A DNA stretch of 64,000 nucleotides from Treponema sp. (GTDB lineage: Bacteria > Spirochaetota > Spirochaetia > Treponematales > Treponemataceae): NCBI GenBank assembly GCA_017534445.1, contig JAFXWC010000038.1, positions 111,138-175,137 of the forward strand. Direction: 5' to 3'. The position numbers were made by a program, and so were the translations under genes. Under the pieces are notes generated by a model that saw only the letters and a list, made by a program, of their open reading frames with translations, was not told the origin of the DNA and did no database searches. This document shows positions 33,769 through 42,544 of the stretch, piece by piece. Position 1 is the stretch's first letter. Each line of letters opens with the position of its first letter.

Positions 33769-34173
33769 CTAAAGTTCCCTAGTTTCTATTGCCACACTAG
33801 GATTCAGATTCTTAACCGCAATCTGAAAGTCATCTTCGTAGATAATCTCGCCCGGCACTTCGCTGCATTTGGAAATATAGAGCTTTAGGCCGTATTTTTT
33901 TGCCATGGCACGGTAAAAGTCCATCTGAGCGTAAATGTCGTTTCCCTGGGGATTATCCTTGAACCAGGTGGTGGCATGGTCTGGATTTCCCTGTTCATAA
34001 AAGGGCGGAACCGGCAAAACCTTTTCAAAATACTCTCGGTTTTTCCAGTATTCAGCGGTCTCTTCCTGGGTAAGAGTCTTTGCCTCCACCAGCTTTCCAA
34101 TTGCAGTAAACAAGCCCCTTGGCTGCTGGGTAATGTAGGCAATGTCTTTTGTGTGCACCCTAAAATATGTCAT
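33769..34173 (-). CDS. Conserved-looking small protein of unknown function
   Basis: A 134-residue soluble protein, MTYFRVHTKDIAYITQQPRG..., rich in aromatic residues, with TWFKDNPQGNDIYAQMDFYR in the middle. I recognise no family. It follows the lipoprotein gene by 11 bases on the same strand, and together with the PIN module upstream forms a compact four-gene leftward group, typical of accessory genes. Confidence 0.55.
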   Translation of the reverse strand: MTYFRVHTKDIAYITQQPRGLFTAIGKLVEAKTLTQEETAEYWKNREYFEKVLPVPPFYEQGNPDHATTWFKDNPQGNDIYAQMDFYRAMAKKYGLKLYISKCSEVPGEIIYEDDFQIAVKNLNPSVAIETREL

Positions 34174-34184
34174 AGTTCCTCGCT

Positions 34185-35447
34185 TTAATTTTCCAAATAC
34201 TTTGTCAGCAGGCTTATTATATAGGGAGCACTTTCTTTTTCCAAGCGGGCCTTCATTGCAGCTACAATTTCTTTGTTGCCTGCTTGAACACAGTCCATAT
34301 TGTTCATATAAACTTCAAATGTAGACAAACCATCTTCTCTTATTGCCCTTGCAAAATATTCGGTAAGGTCAATTTTATTTTTGTAAGCGGTCTTTATTAT
34401 GTAATCCAAAGTTTCCTCATAAAAAAGGAAATGGTATTCACTGGAATTTAGCAAAGCCGTTTTTAATCCTTCAAGCGCAAATTCTTTGTCTGTTAAAAGA
34501 AAATAATCAATTATTTCTTCGTCCACCAAATTGTACTTTGTCCAAAGGATTTTTAGGTAATCATCATAAAAACCATCATGACTGTCTTTTATTGCATAAT
34601 AAATATCTTTCAAGTGGTATTCACGGATATTATAAGTAACCTTGTCAAAAAAAGCCATGTCAAATATTTTTTTAGTAAAGTCATCGTGGTAATCCGCAAG
34701 CAGCTTGTAAAATGATACCCACTCATTATAAAAATGTTCTTTTGGCATTATGGAGCGCATGTATTCTTCAAGGAAGGGTTTGAGCGATTCCCTTGTGTTA
34801 TATTGGCAGGCCTTAAAAAACAAATCAATGTCCTTGTCTTTTAGGCTGTCGATTAACTGCAAGTCTTCATCTTTTTTGTATTTTGCCAGAGAAAAAATTG
34901 CATTTGCATTTCCCCTTAAAGCCCATTCCCTTGTTGCAGCATACAGCTCGTCGGACATGTCCTGGCTTAGCAATATGGAATTTGCAAAATTAAGCTTTGA
35001 CTGATTTTTTATAAGTTCCAGCTTTAGTTTATTTTGCTCGCTCTCAGTCAGTTTTTTACTGAACAAAGAATTGAGGACAAAATCTCCTGCGTAACATTCA
35101 GAGATAATGCAGAAAGAGAAGTCTTGAACGCCAGTATAATCTTCTGCTTGCTTAAGTAAAATATTGTACCAGTCAGCCTCTATATTTCTGTCTTGAATAA
35201 ATTTTGCGGCGTAGCATTTTACCACAGGGCATTTGTCGTTAAGCAGCATGAGTATTTCACTGTCGCTGCAAAGGCTCATTAATTCTTCTGCGTCTTCATA
35301 CAGTTCTGATTTCTGGGCGAATCCTCCAATCAATGAGCCTTCATATCGGTTGGCACTTCGCAATTTTTGCAAAATGTCTTCTTTTTTCTTGCTGGAAACA
35401 TTTGTGCAAGAAATAAATAAAAATGCAAGGAAAAACGCCTTTTTCAT
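34185..35447 (-). CDS. Lipoprotein with HEAT-like helical repeats
   Basis: The ATG at 35447 follows CCGGAG and gives an immediate lipoprotein signal: MKKAFFLAFLFISC with the lipobox cysteine at residue 14. The upstream in-frame ATG at 35519 lies within the antitoxin gene and is rejected. The remaining 406 residues are helical, with HEAT-like pairs (CPVVKCYAAKFIQDRN). Probably attached to the periplasmic or outer membrane face. Function unknown. Confidence 0.68.
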   Translation of the reverse strand: MKKAFFLAFLFISCTNVSSKKKEDILQKLRSANRYEGSLIGGFAQKSELYEDAEELMSLCSDSEILMLLNDKCPVVKCYAAKFIQDRNIEADWYNILLKQAEDYTGVQDFSFCIISECYAGDFVLNSLFSKKLTESEQNKLKLELIKNQSKLNFANSILLSQDMSDELYAATREWALRGNANAIFSLAKYKKDEDLQLIDSLKDKDIDLFFKACQYNTRESLKPFLEEYMRSIMPKEHFYNEWVSFYKLLADYHDDFTKKIFDMAFFDKVTYNIREYHLKDIYYAIKDSHDGFYDDYLKILWTKYNLVDEEIIDYFLLTDKEFALEGLKTALLNSSEYHFLFYEETLDYIIKTAYKNKIDLTEYFARAIREDGLSTFEVYMNNMDCVQAGNKEIVAAMKARLEKESAPYIISLLTKYLEN

Positions 35448-35460
35448 AACTTCTCCGGTG

Positions 35461-35685
35461 TTAAACTTTTTTTCTAGCATAGGCAGAAGCTTTTTGCAAA
35501 AAATTTTCAACAGATTCATCCTGAGTAAAATATTCTTTATGCCACTTTGTATAATCGAAGCGTTCCCTCAGAATTGCAGCAATAAAACTTTCTGCTTCTA
35601 CAATGCCCATGTGCTTTACAAGACATTCCATTCCGCGGGACATAAGTTCAACGGTTGAAGTCGGACTATATGTTATATCTGCCAT
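35461..35685 (-). CDS. Putative antitoxin paired with PIN toxin
   Basis: A 74-residue protein, helical and moderately acidic (MADITYSPTSTVELMSRGM...). Its ATG shares one base with the stop codon of the PIN gene (TAATG at 35684-35688), so the two are strictly coupled. The toxin-first order differs from most VapBC loci. There is no clear DNA-binding fold. The role is inferred from the pairing. Confidence 0.6.
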   Translation of the reverse strand: MADITYSPTSTVELMSRGMECLVKHMGIVEAESFIAAILRERFDYTKWHKEYFTQDESVENFLQKASAYARKKV

Positions 35686-36128
35686 TACAAGCCCTCCTCA
35701 GAAAGCATCTGAATAAATTGAATGGGATTAAGGATTTTTACCTTATCCGATTTATATTTCAACACACGGTCGTCTGTTGTAAGAAAATAATCGCAATTTG
35801 CAAATTCCGCACAAGCTACATGGCAGGAATCCACAGCCTTTACACCAGTTGCATGTATCTTCTTTGCAATTGAAAGTATCGTATCATTATATTCGGCACC
35901 AACATAATCAACTGCATTATTAAAGAAATCTGCAATGCGTTCTCTTCTTGAAGCATGAGGATTTTTGCTATTCTCATAATCAAGGATATATGATGTTACC
36001 AAATCAAGCACCCCCTCTCGAATTAGCCGCTGAACAAGCAATTTTGCCTGGGATTCAAGCGAAATTCTTAGATAGCTTTGGTCATCATAAGGCCTGTTGT
36101 AACAACAGTTGTCAAGGTACACTCTCAT
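35685..36128 (-). CDS. PIN domain ribonuclease, probable toxin
   Basis: A 147-residue PIN domain. The acidic metal-binding residues are seen in MRVYLDNCCYNRP (Asp6), ILDYENSK (Glu), KAVDSCHVA (Asp) and YFLTTDDRVL (Asp), the usual four-point arrangement. Members of the VapC class cut RNA and are held in check by a partner antitoxin. The short overlapping downstream gene is the obvious candidate. Confidence 0.78.
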   Translation of the reverse strand: MRVYLDNCCYNRPYDDQSYLRISLESQAKLLVQRLIREGVLDLVTSYILDYENSKNPHASRRERIADFFNNAVDYVGAEYNDTILSIAKKIHATGVKAVDSCHVACAEFANCDYFLTTDDRVLKYKSDKVKILNPIQFIQMLSEEGL

Positions 36129-36185
36129 ATTCTACCACACTTTTAGTTTTTTGTATAACAAATGCAATCCTAAGTGGCATTTTGC

Positions 36186-36289
36186 AAAAAAAACAGTGGC
36201 TTTTACCGGATTAGAGGAATTTTATGACCCCCGCAGGCTCAACAGGCGAATGTGGGCATACGGGAATGGAGGCCCGGTAAAAACCACTG
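36186..36289 (-). terminator. Long-stem hairpin downstream of ssb, terminator or small inverted-repeat element
   Basis: CAGTGGCTTTTACCGG (36194-36209) pairs with CCGGTAAAAACCACTG (36274-36289) with one mismatch across a loop of 64 bases. In the leftward direction the stem is followed by eight T (A run at 36186-36193), so it can end ssb transcription. The long unrelated loop also resembles the inverted-repeat elements at 31003 and 39141. Confidence 0.7.
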
Positions 36290-36308
36290 GAAATTCAGAT
36301 TTGGTTAA

Positions 36309-36809
36309 TTAGAATACAGGAATGTCATTGGCCTCCTGTTCATGCTGGGCTGCTGCTGCGGCTTCTGCAAGCATGGCAAGCTTTTTCTTTTTGCTTGTGG
36401 GAGTAGTTTCCAGGTCCGCGCTTTTGGGCGAGTCGTCCTTGCCGTTCTGCTGGGCAATGCTTCCGTCGGGATTCTTCTTTAGGAAGGGCTTAAATTCAAT
36501 GTGTTCGGCAATAATTTTTACCCTGCTGTGGCTTTTTCCGGCATCATCCTTCCAGCGGTTCTGCTTAAGGCGGCCGACAACCCTTATTCCCCTTCCTTTG
36601 GGGCACCACTTTACGCACACTTCGGCAAGCCCCCCAAAAGTGTCAACGTCAAAATAGGACACATCTTCCTCATAGCTGCCGTCTCCAGTCTTGTACTTGC
36701 GGTTGACTGCGATGGGCAGGGTGCAGGATGCCGCTCCGCTAGGCAATGACTTAAGCTCAGGTTCACGGACAATGTTTCCTTCCACGATAATCTGATTCAA
36801 ACAATTCAT
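36309..36809 (-). CDS. ssb: Single-stranded DNA-binding protein
   Basis: A 166-residue OB-fold protein starting MNCLNQIIVEGNIVREPELK; the ATG at 36809 has GGAGGG upstream, while the longer frame adds an unconserved leader. Typical features are SYFDVDTFGGLAEVC, GRGIRVVGRLKQNRW and KIIAEHIEFKP. The C-terminus is variable and ends EANDIPVF, close to the acidic tip (DDDIPF in E. coli) that recruits partner proteins, though with Val inserted. It protects ssDNA in replication and repair. Confidence 0.9.
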   Translation of the reverse strand: MNCLNQIIVEGNIVREPELKSLPSGAASCTLPIAVNRKYKTGDGSYEEDVSYFDVDTFGGLAEVCVKWCPKGRGIRVVGRLKQNRWKDDAGKSHSRVKIIAEHIEFKPFLKKNPDGSIAQQNGKDDSPKSADLETTPTSKKKKLAMLAEAAAAAQHEQEANDIPVF

Positions 36810-36857
36810 ATTTTTCCCTCCGCACAAAAGCGTGCGTCTTTTTTCTGGTTTACCCAT

Positions 36858-37100
36858 AGGTTGCCGCGGGCCCTGCGTTTGCTACAGGCTTATACCCTTA
36901 CATTCATCAGCAAAAGTCAAAAAGTGACGCTTTTAAGGGAAAATTTCCGTAAATTTACTAAAATTTATACTTAAATATAAAAAAAGTTGCAAAAAAATAG
37001 CTTGCGAACCATAGAACTTGCTTCAAATAAAAGGAATAAATTATCATTATACGCGCAAAAGGTGTTGTTTTGGAAGAAAAAATACGATATATTGAATAGT
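36858..37100. other. Intergenic region between ssb and the 644-residue protein gene
   Basis: An AT-rich divergent promoter region. A near-repeat AAAAGTCAAAAAGTGACGCT and several AAATTT/TAAATTT palindromes lie at 36915-36985. No gene is seen. In the rightward frame ATG codons exist at 36987 and 37101; the first has no ribosome binding site. Confidence 0.45.
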
Positions 37101-39035
37101 ATGGCTACAACACCAATTATTTTACAGTTATTAAAATTTTATACTGAAAAAATCAGGTCCCCACAAGTAGACTATTCGGAATTTGCTGATTATGTTAACC
37201 GCTATGCCCAGCATCACATAGACGAAAGCCCGGAACTTATACCTTATACCGGGGGCGGGACTTCTACTTTGCAGGCCGAGCTTGAAAACTTTGCGGCAGA
37301 AAAGCAGATTGCCATTGTAAGCCAGGGACAGGGAAAAAAGACACTTTACGTTCTTGCATACTTCATTGACCGCTTTACGGAATCGTACACAAACCTTTCC
37401 AAGAATTTTTCTACTTCCTTCCCAAGCATCAATGACATTCCTCACAATGTTCCAACGGACATTCTTAGCAAGCAGAACGCTTCTGACCTGCTCTACAAGC
37501 TTATGGAAAACCAGGAGTACGACAGCCGCACCCTTTATGCAGTTCTTTTTGGAAACAACGTGCCTGCCCTCCTGCTTCCTTCTACGGTATCCGTGTCCAC
37601 TCTTATAGACATCTCCCTTAAGAAGCTTCAGGATTTCTTGCGCAAGGGAGAAAGCCACGAGTACTTCCTTAAAAAGCTTACCAATTCAAACCCGGGAAAA
37701 GAGCTTGCCATAAAGAACTTCTTTAAACAGTTCGTTGCAAAGCCGGAAGAAGCCCTGGACAGCCTTCGCCACAGTGCAGACACTTTCTATTACTGGAGCC
37801 AGATGTTCTACTTTATCAAGCAGGACTACAACAAGGTTAAGGACTTTACTACGGAAGACGTAAATGTTCTTCAGTCCATTGGTGTAATAGAAGTTGCAGC
37901 AGCCTACTACAAGGCAAAAGCAGGAGAAAGGCAGCAGAAAGACGTTGCATTCAAGCAGCTTGAAGAAATGATGCACATGCCGCCTTACTACTTTACAATG
38001 GAACAAGTTTCCAAGATGAAGGACAACCACGGCCAGTATCTTCTTGGCAAATATTCTGAAAAAGACCTTAAGGTTCACCTTGAAGCCCTTACAAGCGAAA
38101 CAATCGGGGCAAATCTTCCAGAAGTGCTTATTTTCCGCACAGAAGATGGTACCGGCTACTTTATCTTTAAAGAAAAGGTTATGCCGCTTATCGTACGCCT
38201 CTGCAACGACGCGCGTGTTGTAATAAGCGAAAGCCTTACCAAAGACTGGTACAACTGCCTTTCCAAGTTTGAAACCCTGCCCGAAATGAAGGAACAGCAG
38301 GCCTTTGAAAACTGCCTTGAAAGGGAACTCCGCGTAATAGCACCAATTCTTTACGGAATCTTGCACTCATCATTCCTTCCTGTACTGGCATTTGACGACC
38401 AGACACCTGGAAAGATTACCCTTTACCGCGACGACATGCTTATTCCATACAGCGAGCTTCTCTTGCTCAACAGGCAGGAAATCTACTCTGATGCAAAGAT
38501 AAAGCTGCCTTTCTGGCATTCAATACCGATTCTTTCATGGATTATGTCTTTCATCGTAAAGAAATCCAAGGCAAGACGCGACAAGGATGCAAAAAAGACT
38601 TCTTCCCAGAAGATGATTCAGGAAGAAAAGGAAAATGCAGACAAGAAGAAGCAGGAGCTTGACTCCAAGGATTTGGGTGATCCGCAGAAGAACCGCAAGC
38701 GTGTTGTACGCCAGCAGGCATCCGATGTAGAGCAGGTTCTTGTTCCTGCAAACAGCACCCTCAACCGCGAGCTTGACTCTTACCTGCACGAATGGAACGA
38801 CCGCCTTGGTCAGAAGAGCCACGACAACCTTACGGAAGACGTAAACACCCTTATCCGCGACTACACAAGAAAGATTCTCCGCACCTTCAAGAGCGAGAAT
38901 TTCACCATTGAACGCGTAGACAGCCTTGCACAGTCACTCGTAGACAGCCCGGCACTCATGAAGGTAAAGAACCACCCGGCACTAAAGCACTACATAGAGC
39001 TGTACATGACAAAGTTGCTAAAGAACCTCCCGTAA
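37101..39035 (+). CDS. Large conserved-looking soluble protein of unknown function
   Basis: Started at MATTPIILQLLKFYTEK (37101), giving 644 residues; an upstream frame extension to 36987 is low-quality. No signal peptide and no family that I recognise. The first 500 residues are mixed helix/strand. A basic, charged stretch (about 38560-38720, KKSKARRDKDAKKTSSQ and KKQELDSKDLGDPQKNRK) looks like a disordered or coiled linker before a helical C-terminal domain. Base composition matches the chromosome, so it is probably a lineage-specific core gene. Confidence 0.65.
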   Translation: MATTPIILQLLKFYTEKIRSPQVDYSEFADYVNRYAQHHIDESPELIPYTGGGTSTLQAELENFAAEKQIAIVSQGQGKKTLYVLAYFIDRFTESYTNLSKNFSTSFPSINDIPHNVPTDILSKQNASDLLYKLMENQEYDSRTLYAVLFGNNVPALLLPSTVSVSTLIDISLKKLQDFLRKGESHEYFLKKLTNSNPGKELAIKNFFKQFVAKPEEALDSLRHSADTFYYWSQMFYFIKQDYNKVKDFTTEDVNVLQSIGVIEVAAAYYKAKAGERQQKDVAFKQLEEMMHMPPYYFTMEQVSKMKDNHGQYLLGKYSEKDLKVHLEALTSETIGANLPEVLIFRTEDGTGYFIFKEKVMPLIVRLCNDARVVISESLTKDWYNCLSKFETLPEMKEQQAFENCLERELRVIAPILYGILHSSFLPVLAFDDQTPGKITLYRDDMLIPYSELLLLNRQEIYSDAKIKLPFWHSIPILSWIMSFIVKKSKARRDKDAKKTSSQKMIQEEKENADKKKQELDSKDLGDPQKNRKRVVRQQASDVEQVLVPANSTLNRELDSYLHEWNDRLGQKSHDNLTEDVNTLIRDYTRKILRTFKSENFTIERVDSLAQSLVDSPALMKVKNHPALKHYIELYMTKLLKNLP

Positions 39036-39067
39036 CCCAAGGCTTTTCTCAGTTTACAAACAAAGCA

Positions 39068-39113
39068 AGGACCTGTTCAGAAAACTCACTTCGGAACAGG
39101 TTCTTTTTTTATG
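39068..39113 (+). terminator. Rho-independent terminator
   Basis: AGGACCTGTTC (39068-39078) pairs with GAACAGGTTCT, followed by seven T. It lies about 35 bases after the large unrecognised gene. Confidence 0.85.
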
Positions 39114-39140
39114 TAAAGCAAGTATAAATCATATTCATTT

Positions 39141-39307
39141 CAAAGAACTCAGTTTTGTGTGCAGCTGGAAGCACACAACGGTAGCAAGTGCGGGCAAAAA
39201 AACATTTGTACCGAGCCCAAACGCCTATCACCAAGTCCATGCTTTTGTCACTTTGTTTTCCGTAAAATTATTTGTACGTTCAGCGGAACACAAAACTGAG
39301 TTCTTTG
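39141..39307. mobile_element. MITE-like element with 20-bp terminal inverted repeats, copy 2
   Basis: CAAAGAACTCAGTTTTGTGT (39141-39160) is exactly complementary to ACACAAAACTGAGTTCTTTG (39288-39307). Inside the ends, GCAGCTGGAAG and CAGCGGA match copy 1. The interior of about 127 bases is unrelated to copy 1 and has no gene. The outer 10 bases differ between copies on both ends in a matched way. Confidence 0.7.
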
Positions 39308-39403
39308 GTTCATTTCTACTTGCACTTGATTTTTTTCCCTTTTTCTGCTATAACTACAAAAAGTTTGTTAAACTTCAACATTCCAACAATTCGGAGGCGA
39401 ACA

Positions 39404-39493
39404 ATGGATAGCGGCAGTAGTTCCGGTTATCATCAACGCGGCTCATTCGAGCAAACAGGCCTCCGGTTAATAAAAGCACAAAACATCATCTGA
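39404..39493 (+). CDS. Possible leader peptide upstream of the CorA-type gene
   Basis: A 29-codon frame (MDSGSSSGYHQRGSFEQTGL, then RLIKAQNII) starts 8 bases after GGAGG and ends 48 bases before the CorA-type ATG. Between them, CTGCC and GGCAG can pair over the ribosome binding site region of the CorA-type gene. Leader peptides control some Mg2+ transporter genes in enterobacteria (corL, mgtL). Here this is inference from position, start signal and the pairing only. Confidence 0.4.
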   Translation: MDSGSSSGYHQRGSFEQTGLRLIKAQNII

Positions 39494-39541
39494 TTTTTTC
39501 TGCCAACCGCGCCTGAACCAAAGAAAAGAGGCAGGCTGAAT

Positions 39542-40591
39542 ATGATAAAATACTGGCAGCAGGAAGACGGCAAACTTGTAGAAAAAGAAGAAAGCGAGCT
39601 CAACCGACACTCAAAAATTTGGGTGGACGCACGCTCCGTTACCCGTGACGACATTGCGGAACTTGAAGAAAAATACAAAATCGACCCGGAAAACATGCTG
39701 GACGCACTGGACCCGGACGAACTTTCCCGCATTGACTACAACGAAGACTTTGATTATACCTTTGCAATCGTAAGGCTTCCGGTATTCTCCCCAGGGGATG
39801 ACATAAGCTACTTCTGCACACCGCTTGGAATCATCATAAAAGGAAACCTCTTCATAACAATCTGCTGGACAGACTGCGAAGTTTTGCGCGACTTTTCCGC
39901 AAACAGAATCAAGGACCTTTCCTTTAACGACTTTCCGGCCGTAACAATCCGCTTTATGGCCCGTGCAGACATAATGTTCCTGCGCTACCTAAAGGAACTC
40001 AACCGCCGCGCAACAACCATTCAGAACGAAATGCTGCAGTCGGTTCAAAACCACGAGCTGATTCAGCTTTTAAACATACAAAAGTCTCTTGTTTACTTTG
40101 CAACATCACTCAAAAGCAACCAGATGCTTTTGGAGAAGCTGCGCAAAACCAAGCTTTTGAAGCTGGACGAAGAGGACCAGGACTGGCTGGACGATGTGGA
40201 AATAGACAACAGGCAGGCTATGGAAATGGTAGACACCTACACCAACATCATGGCCGGCATGAACGATGCATTCTCCACGGTTTTGGGCAACAACCTGAAC
40301 ATCGTTATGAAGACAATGACTGGCTGGAACCTGGTACTCGTGCTTCCTACCCTTATAACAAGCTACTTTGGAATCAACGTGCCGCTCCCATGGCAAAAGT
40401 CTCCATGGATGGGTGCCGTAATAGTGCTTTCCATGTGCTTGTTTGCAGGAGTATTGGCCTACCTCTTCTTTATGAAGCGCCGCCTTACCCCGGAAATCCG
40501 CAAAAGAGTGACCCGGTCGCAAAAGCGGCAAATCCGCATACAAAAGCGCACAATCGCCAAGATGGACAAGCAGGCCGCAAAGAAAAAATAA
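39542..40591 (+). CDS. corA: CorA family divalent-cation transporter (GIN variant)
   Basis: A 349-residue CorA-type protein: a long cytoplasmic N-terminal domain (DARSVTRDDIAELEEKYKID), the long stalk helix, then two C-terminal membrane segments (LVLVLPTLITSYFGI, and MGAVIVLSMCLFAGVLAYLFF with a short cut here). The signature loop reads YFGINVPLPW with Gly277-Ile278-Asn279 instead of GMN. A very basic tail of about 35 residues follows. CorA pentamers import Mg2+, and in some cases Co2+ or other cations. The GIN change leaves selectivity open. Confidence 0.85.
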   Translation: MIKYWQQEDGKLVEKEESELNRHSKIWVDARSVTRDDIAELEEKYKIDPENMLDALDPDELSRIDYNEDFDYTFAIVRLPVFSPGDDISYFCTPLGIIIKGNLFITICWTDCEVLRDFSANRIKDLSFNDFPAVTIRFMARADIMFLRYLKELNRRATTIQNEMLQSVQNHELIQLLNIQKSLVYFATSLKSNQMLLEKLRKTKLLKLDEEDQDWLDDVEIDNRQAMEMVDTYTNIMAGMNDAFSTVLGNNLNIVMKTMTGWNLVLVLPTLITSYFGINVPLPWQKSPWMGAVIVLSMCLFAGVLAYLFFMKRRLTPEIRKRVTRSQKRQIRIQKRTIAKMDKQAAKKK

Positions 40592-40614
40592 GTCTCTATG
40601 CTAAAAGGCACTTT

Positions 40615-41286
40615 CTAGAGGGAACAAAGCTCAGCATTCTTTACCTGCCAAGCACCGCCCTCTTTGCAAACTTCAAGCCAGCCGTATCTTCCTTCCATAA
40701 GGGCACCGGGGTTCATGACAGTTGTATTCCCAATTTTGCACACAGCCACGCTCTCGTGGATATGACCGGTAACAACGGCAAGCGGTTTGTACTGTTCAAT
40801 AAAAGCCCTCAATGATTCGCTTCCAACATGAATGCCGGCGCTAATCTTGTCGCAGTCAGTGTCCTTTGGCGGATTGTGCATAATGGCAACAAGGTTGTCC
40901 CATTCGCAAGACCCCTGCTCGGTAAGGATATTAAAGTCGGTGGCAAGTTCAGCATCCTCGCGCTCATTGGCAGCCCCACCGAAAGGCAAGCCGCCACCGC
41001 TACCCGCAATGCAAAGCCCCTCAAACTGAACAAGGCTCTTCTGCACGCTAATGTCCTTAGCCTCTATGTTGCCAATAAAATCAGGCTCATCACAGTTTCC
41101 AATCACGGAAAAAATCGTGTTGTGCATGGAGCAAAGCTTTTCCAGCACAGGTTCAGCCGTCTCAGGTTCACCAAATTTTGCAAAGTCACCCGCAAACAAA
41201 ACAGCGTCCGCCTTTTTAAACTCGCCCTCCAACTTTCCAAGATGTTCCAAATCACCGTGAATATCGCTTAAAACCAAAAATTTCAT
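40615..41286 (-). CDS. Metallophosphoesterase (calcineurin-like, YfcE-type)
   Basis: A 223-residue phosphoesterase with the full two-metal motif series: MKFLVLSDIHGD, VLFAGDFAKFG, VIGNCDEPD (GNCD rather than GNHD), IMHNPPKDTDCD and VTGHIHES. Enzymes of this type hydrolyse phosphomono- or diesters. Convergent with the CorA-type gene and followed upstream by hisC on the same strand with a 24-base gap. Confidence 0.85.
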   Translation of the reverse strand: MKFLVLSDIHGDLEHLGKLEGEFKKADAVLFAGDFAKFGEPETAEPVLEKLCSMHNTIFSVIGNCDEPDFIGNIEAKDISVQKSLVQFEGLCIAGSGGGLPFGGAANEREDAELATDFNILTEQGSCEWDNLVAIMHNPPKDTDCDKISAGIHVGSESLRAFIEQYKPLAVVTGHIHESVAVCKIGNTTVMNPGALMEGRYGWLEVCKEGGAWQVKNAELCSL

Positions 41287-41310
41287 ACTGCCTCCCGAGA
41301 ATGCCTTTCC

Positions 41311-42459
41311 CTACAAATTGCCCATTATCTTTTTTAGGGCATTCATCTGTTCTTCAGTGCCAATCGTTATTCTTACAAAGTCTTCTATTCCCTTTGTGCT
41401 AAAGTGGCGGATAAGGATCCCCTCTTTTTTTACAGCCTGGTAAATTGCATCACCTGTAAGTCCGTCCTTTTTTGCAAAGACAAAATTTGTCTTGCTATCT
41501 ATTACAAAAAATCCCTTGTCCCGCAAAAACTTTGTAAAGCTTTCCCTCTGCTGAACAATCTTGCGTGAATTTTCTGCATAGTAGTAGGCAGCCTTGCAGG
41601 AAGCAATACCGGCAGTCTGCGCCATAAAGTCAACCGGAAAGTGGTTGAATGAATTCTTTACCATAAAGATGGACTTTACAAGCTCCGGGGATGCCACAAC
41701 GTAGCCAAGCCTCATGCCTGCAAAAGAAAGGCTCTTGCTAAAGGTGCGAACAATCACAAGGTTCTTGAATTCCGCAAGAAGGGGAATGCAGCTTTCCCCA
41801 CCAAAGTCGCAGTAGGCTTCGTCCACAATAAAAACCTTGTCCTTTGGTGCCTTTTCAATCATCTTTCTAACCTCATCGCGCGGAATAGAAATACCAGTTG
41901 GCGCATTGGGGTTTGCAAAAATAATTGCGCTGTCCGTCTTGTTTGCCTGCAAAAGCATTGCCTCTGTGTCCAGCTGCCAGTCAGTCTTTAGTGGAACCGT
42001 GCACATGGGAATGCCGTAGTAACCGCAGTAAACAGGATAGAAGCTGTATGTAAACTCCGGCATAACAAGCGGCCTGTCTCCGTCAAAGAATGTATAGAAG
42101 ACAAAGCTCAAAACTTCGTCGCTTCCGTTGCCACAGAAAATCATGTCCGGGGTAACTTCAAATGGAATCTTGTCCTTGGAAGAAGGAGTGCATTTTTGAC
42201 CGCTAACATCCGAAGTGCAAAAGACACCGCCTGTGCTGTTCAGCATATCTGCTATGGCAGAGCGCAGTTCATTTGAATCAGGATCGGGATAAAGGCCAAT
42301 TCTTGCCGTACTTGTAAGTGCCGCCTTGGAAAGTGCCTCTGCAACGCTTTTGTGGGGCGGATAGGGGTTTTCGTTTGCGTTAAGTTTAATGTATTCCCTG
42401 TCCTTAGGCTGCTCGCCCGGAACATAGGGATGAAGGTTTTGAATTCTTTTTGCTAACAT
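41311..42459 (-). CDS. hisC: Histidinol-phosphate aminotransferase
   Basis: A 382-residue class II aminotransferase. Family features are IKLNANENPYPPHKSV, ANPNAPTGISIP, VIVRTFSKSLSFAGMRLGY with the PLP lysine, and VRITIGTEEQM at the end. HisC makes histidinol phosphate from imidazole-acetol phosphate. An insert around SGQKCTPSSKDK makes it slightly longer than usual. No other his gene is adjacent, so the gene stands alone; some lone HisC homologues act on aromatic amino acids. Confidence 0.85.
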   Translation of the reverse strand: MLAKRIQNLHPYVPGEQPKDREYIKLNANENPYPPHKSVAEALSKAALTSTARIGLYPDPDSNELRSAIADMLNSTGGVFCTSDVSGQKCTPSSKDKIPFEVTPDMIFCGNGSDEVLSFVFYTFFDGDRPLVMPEFTYSFYPVYCGYYGIPMCTVPLKTDWQLDTEAMLLQANKTDSAIIFANPNAPTGISIPRDEVRKMIEKAPKDKVFIVDEAYCDFGGESCIPLLAEFKNLVIVRTFSKSLSFAGMRLGYVVASPELVKSIFMVKNSFNHFPVDFMAQTAGIASCKAAYYYAENSRKIVQQRESFTKFLRDKGFFVIDSKTNFVFAKKDGLTGDAIYQAVKKEGILIRHFSTKGIEDFVRITIGTEEQMNALKKIMGNL

Positions 42460-42544
42460 AAAATCATTTTAGTCAAAAAGCGCACTTGGTTCAATAGCGC
42501 AATTCTATAATGATTTTTATTCTGGAGCAGATGCCATCTCTTTA

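Noticed and set aside
34142..34324. Small frame opposite the lipoprotein gene end
   Set aside because: It is a shadow of two well-supported leftward genes.
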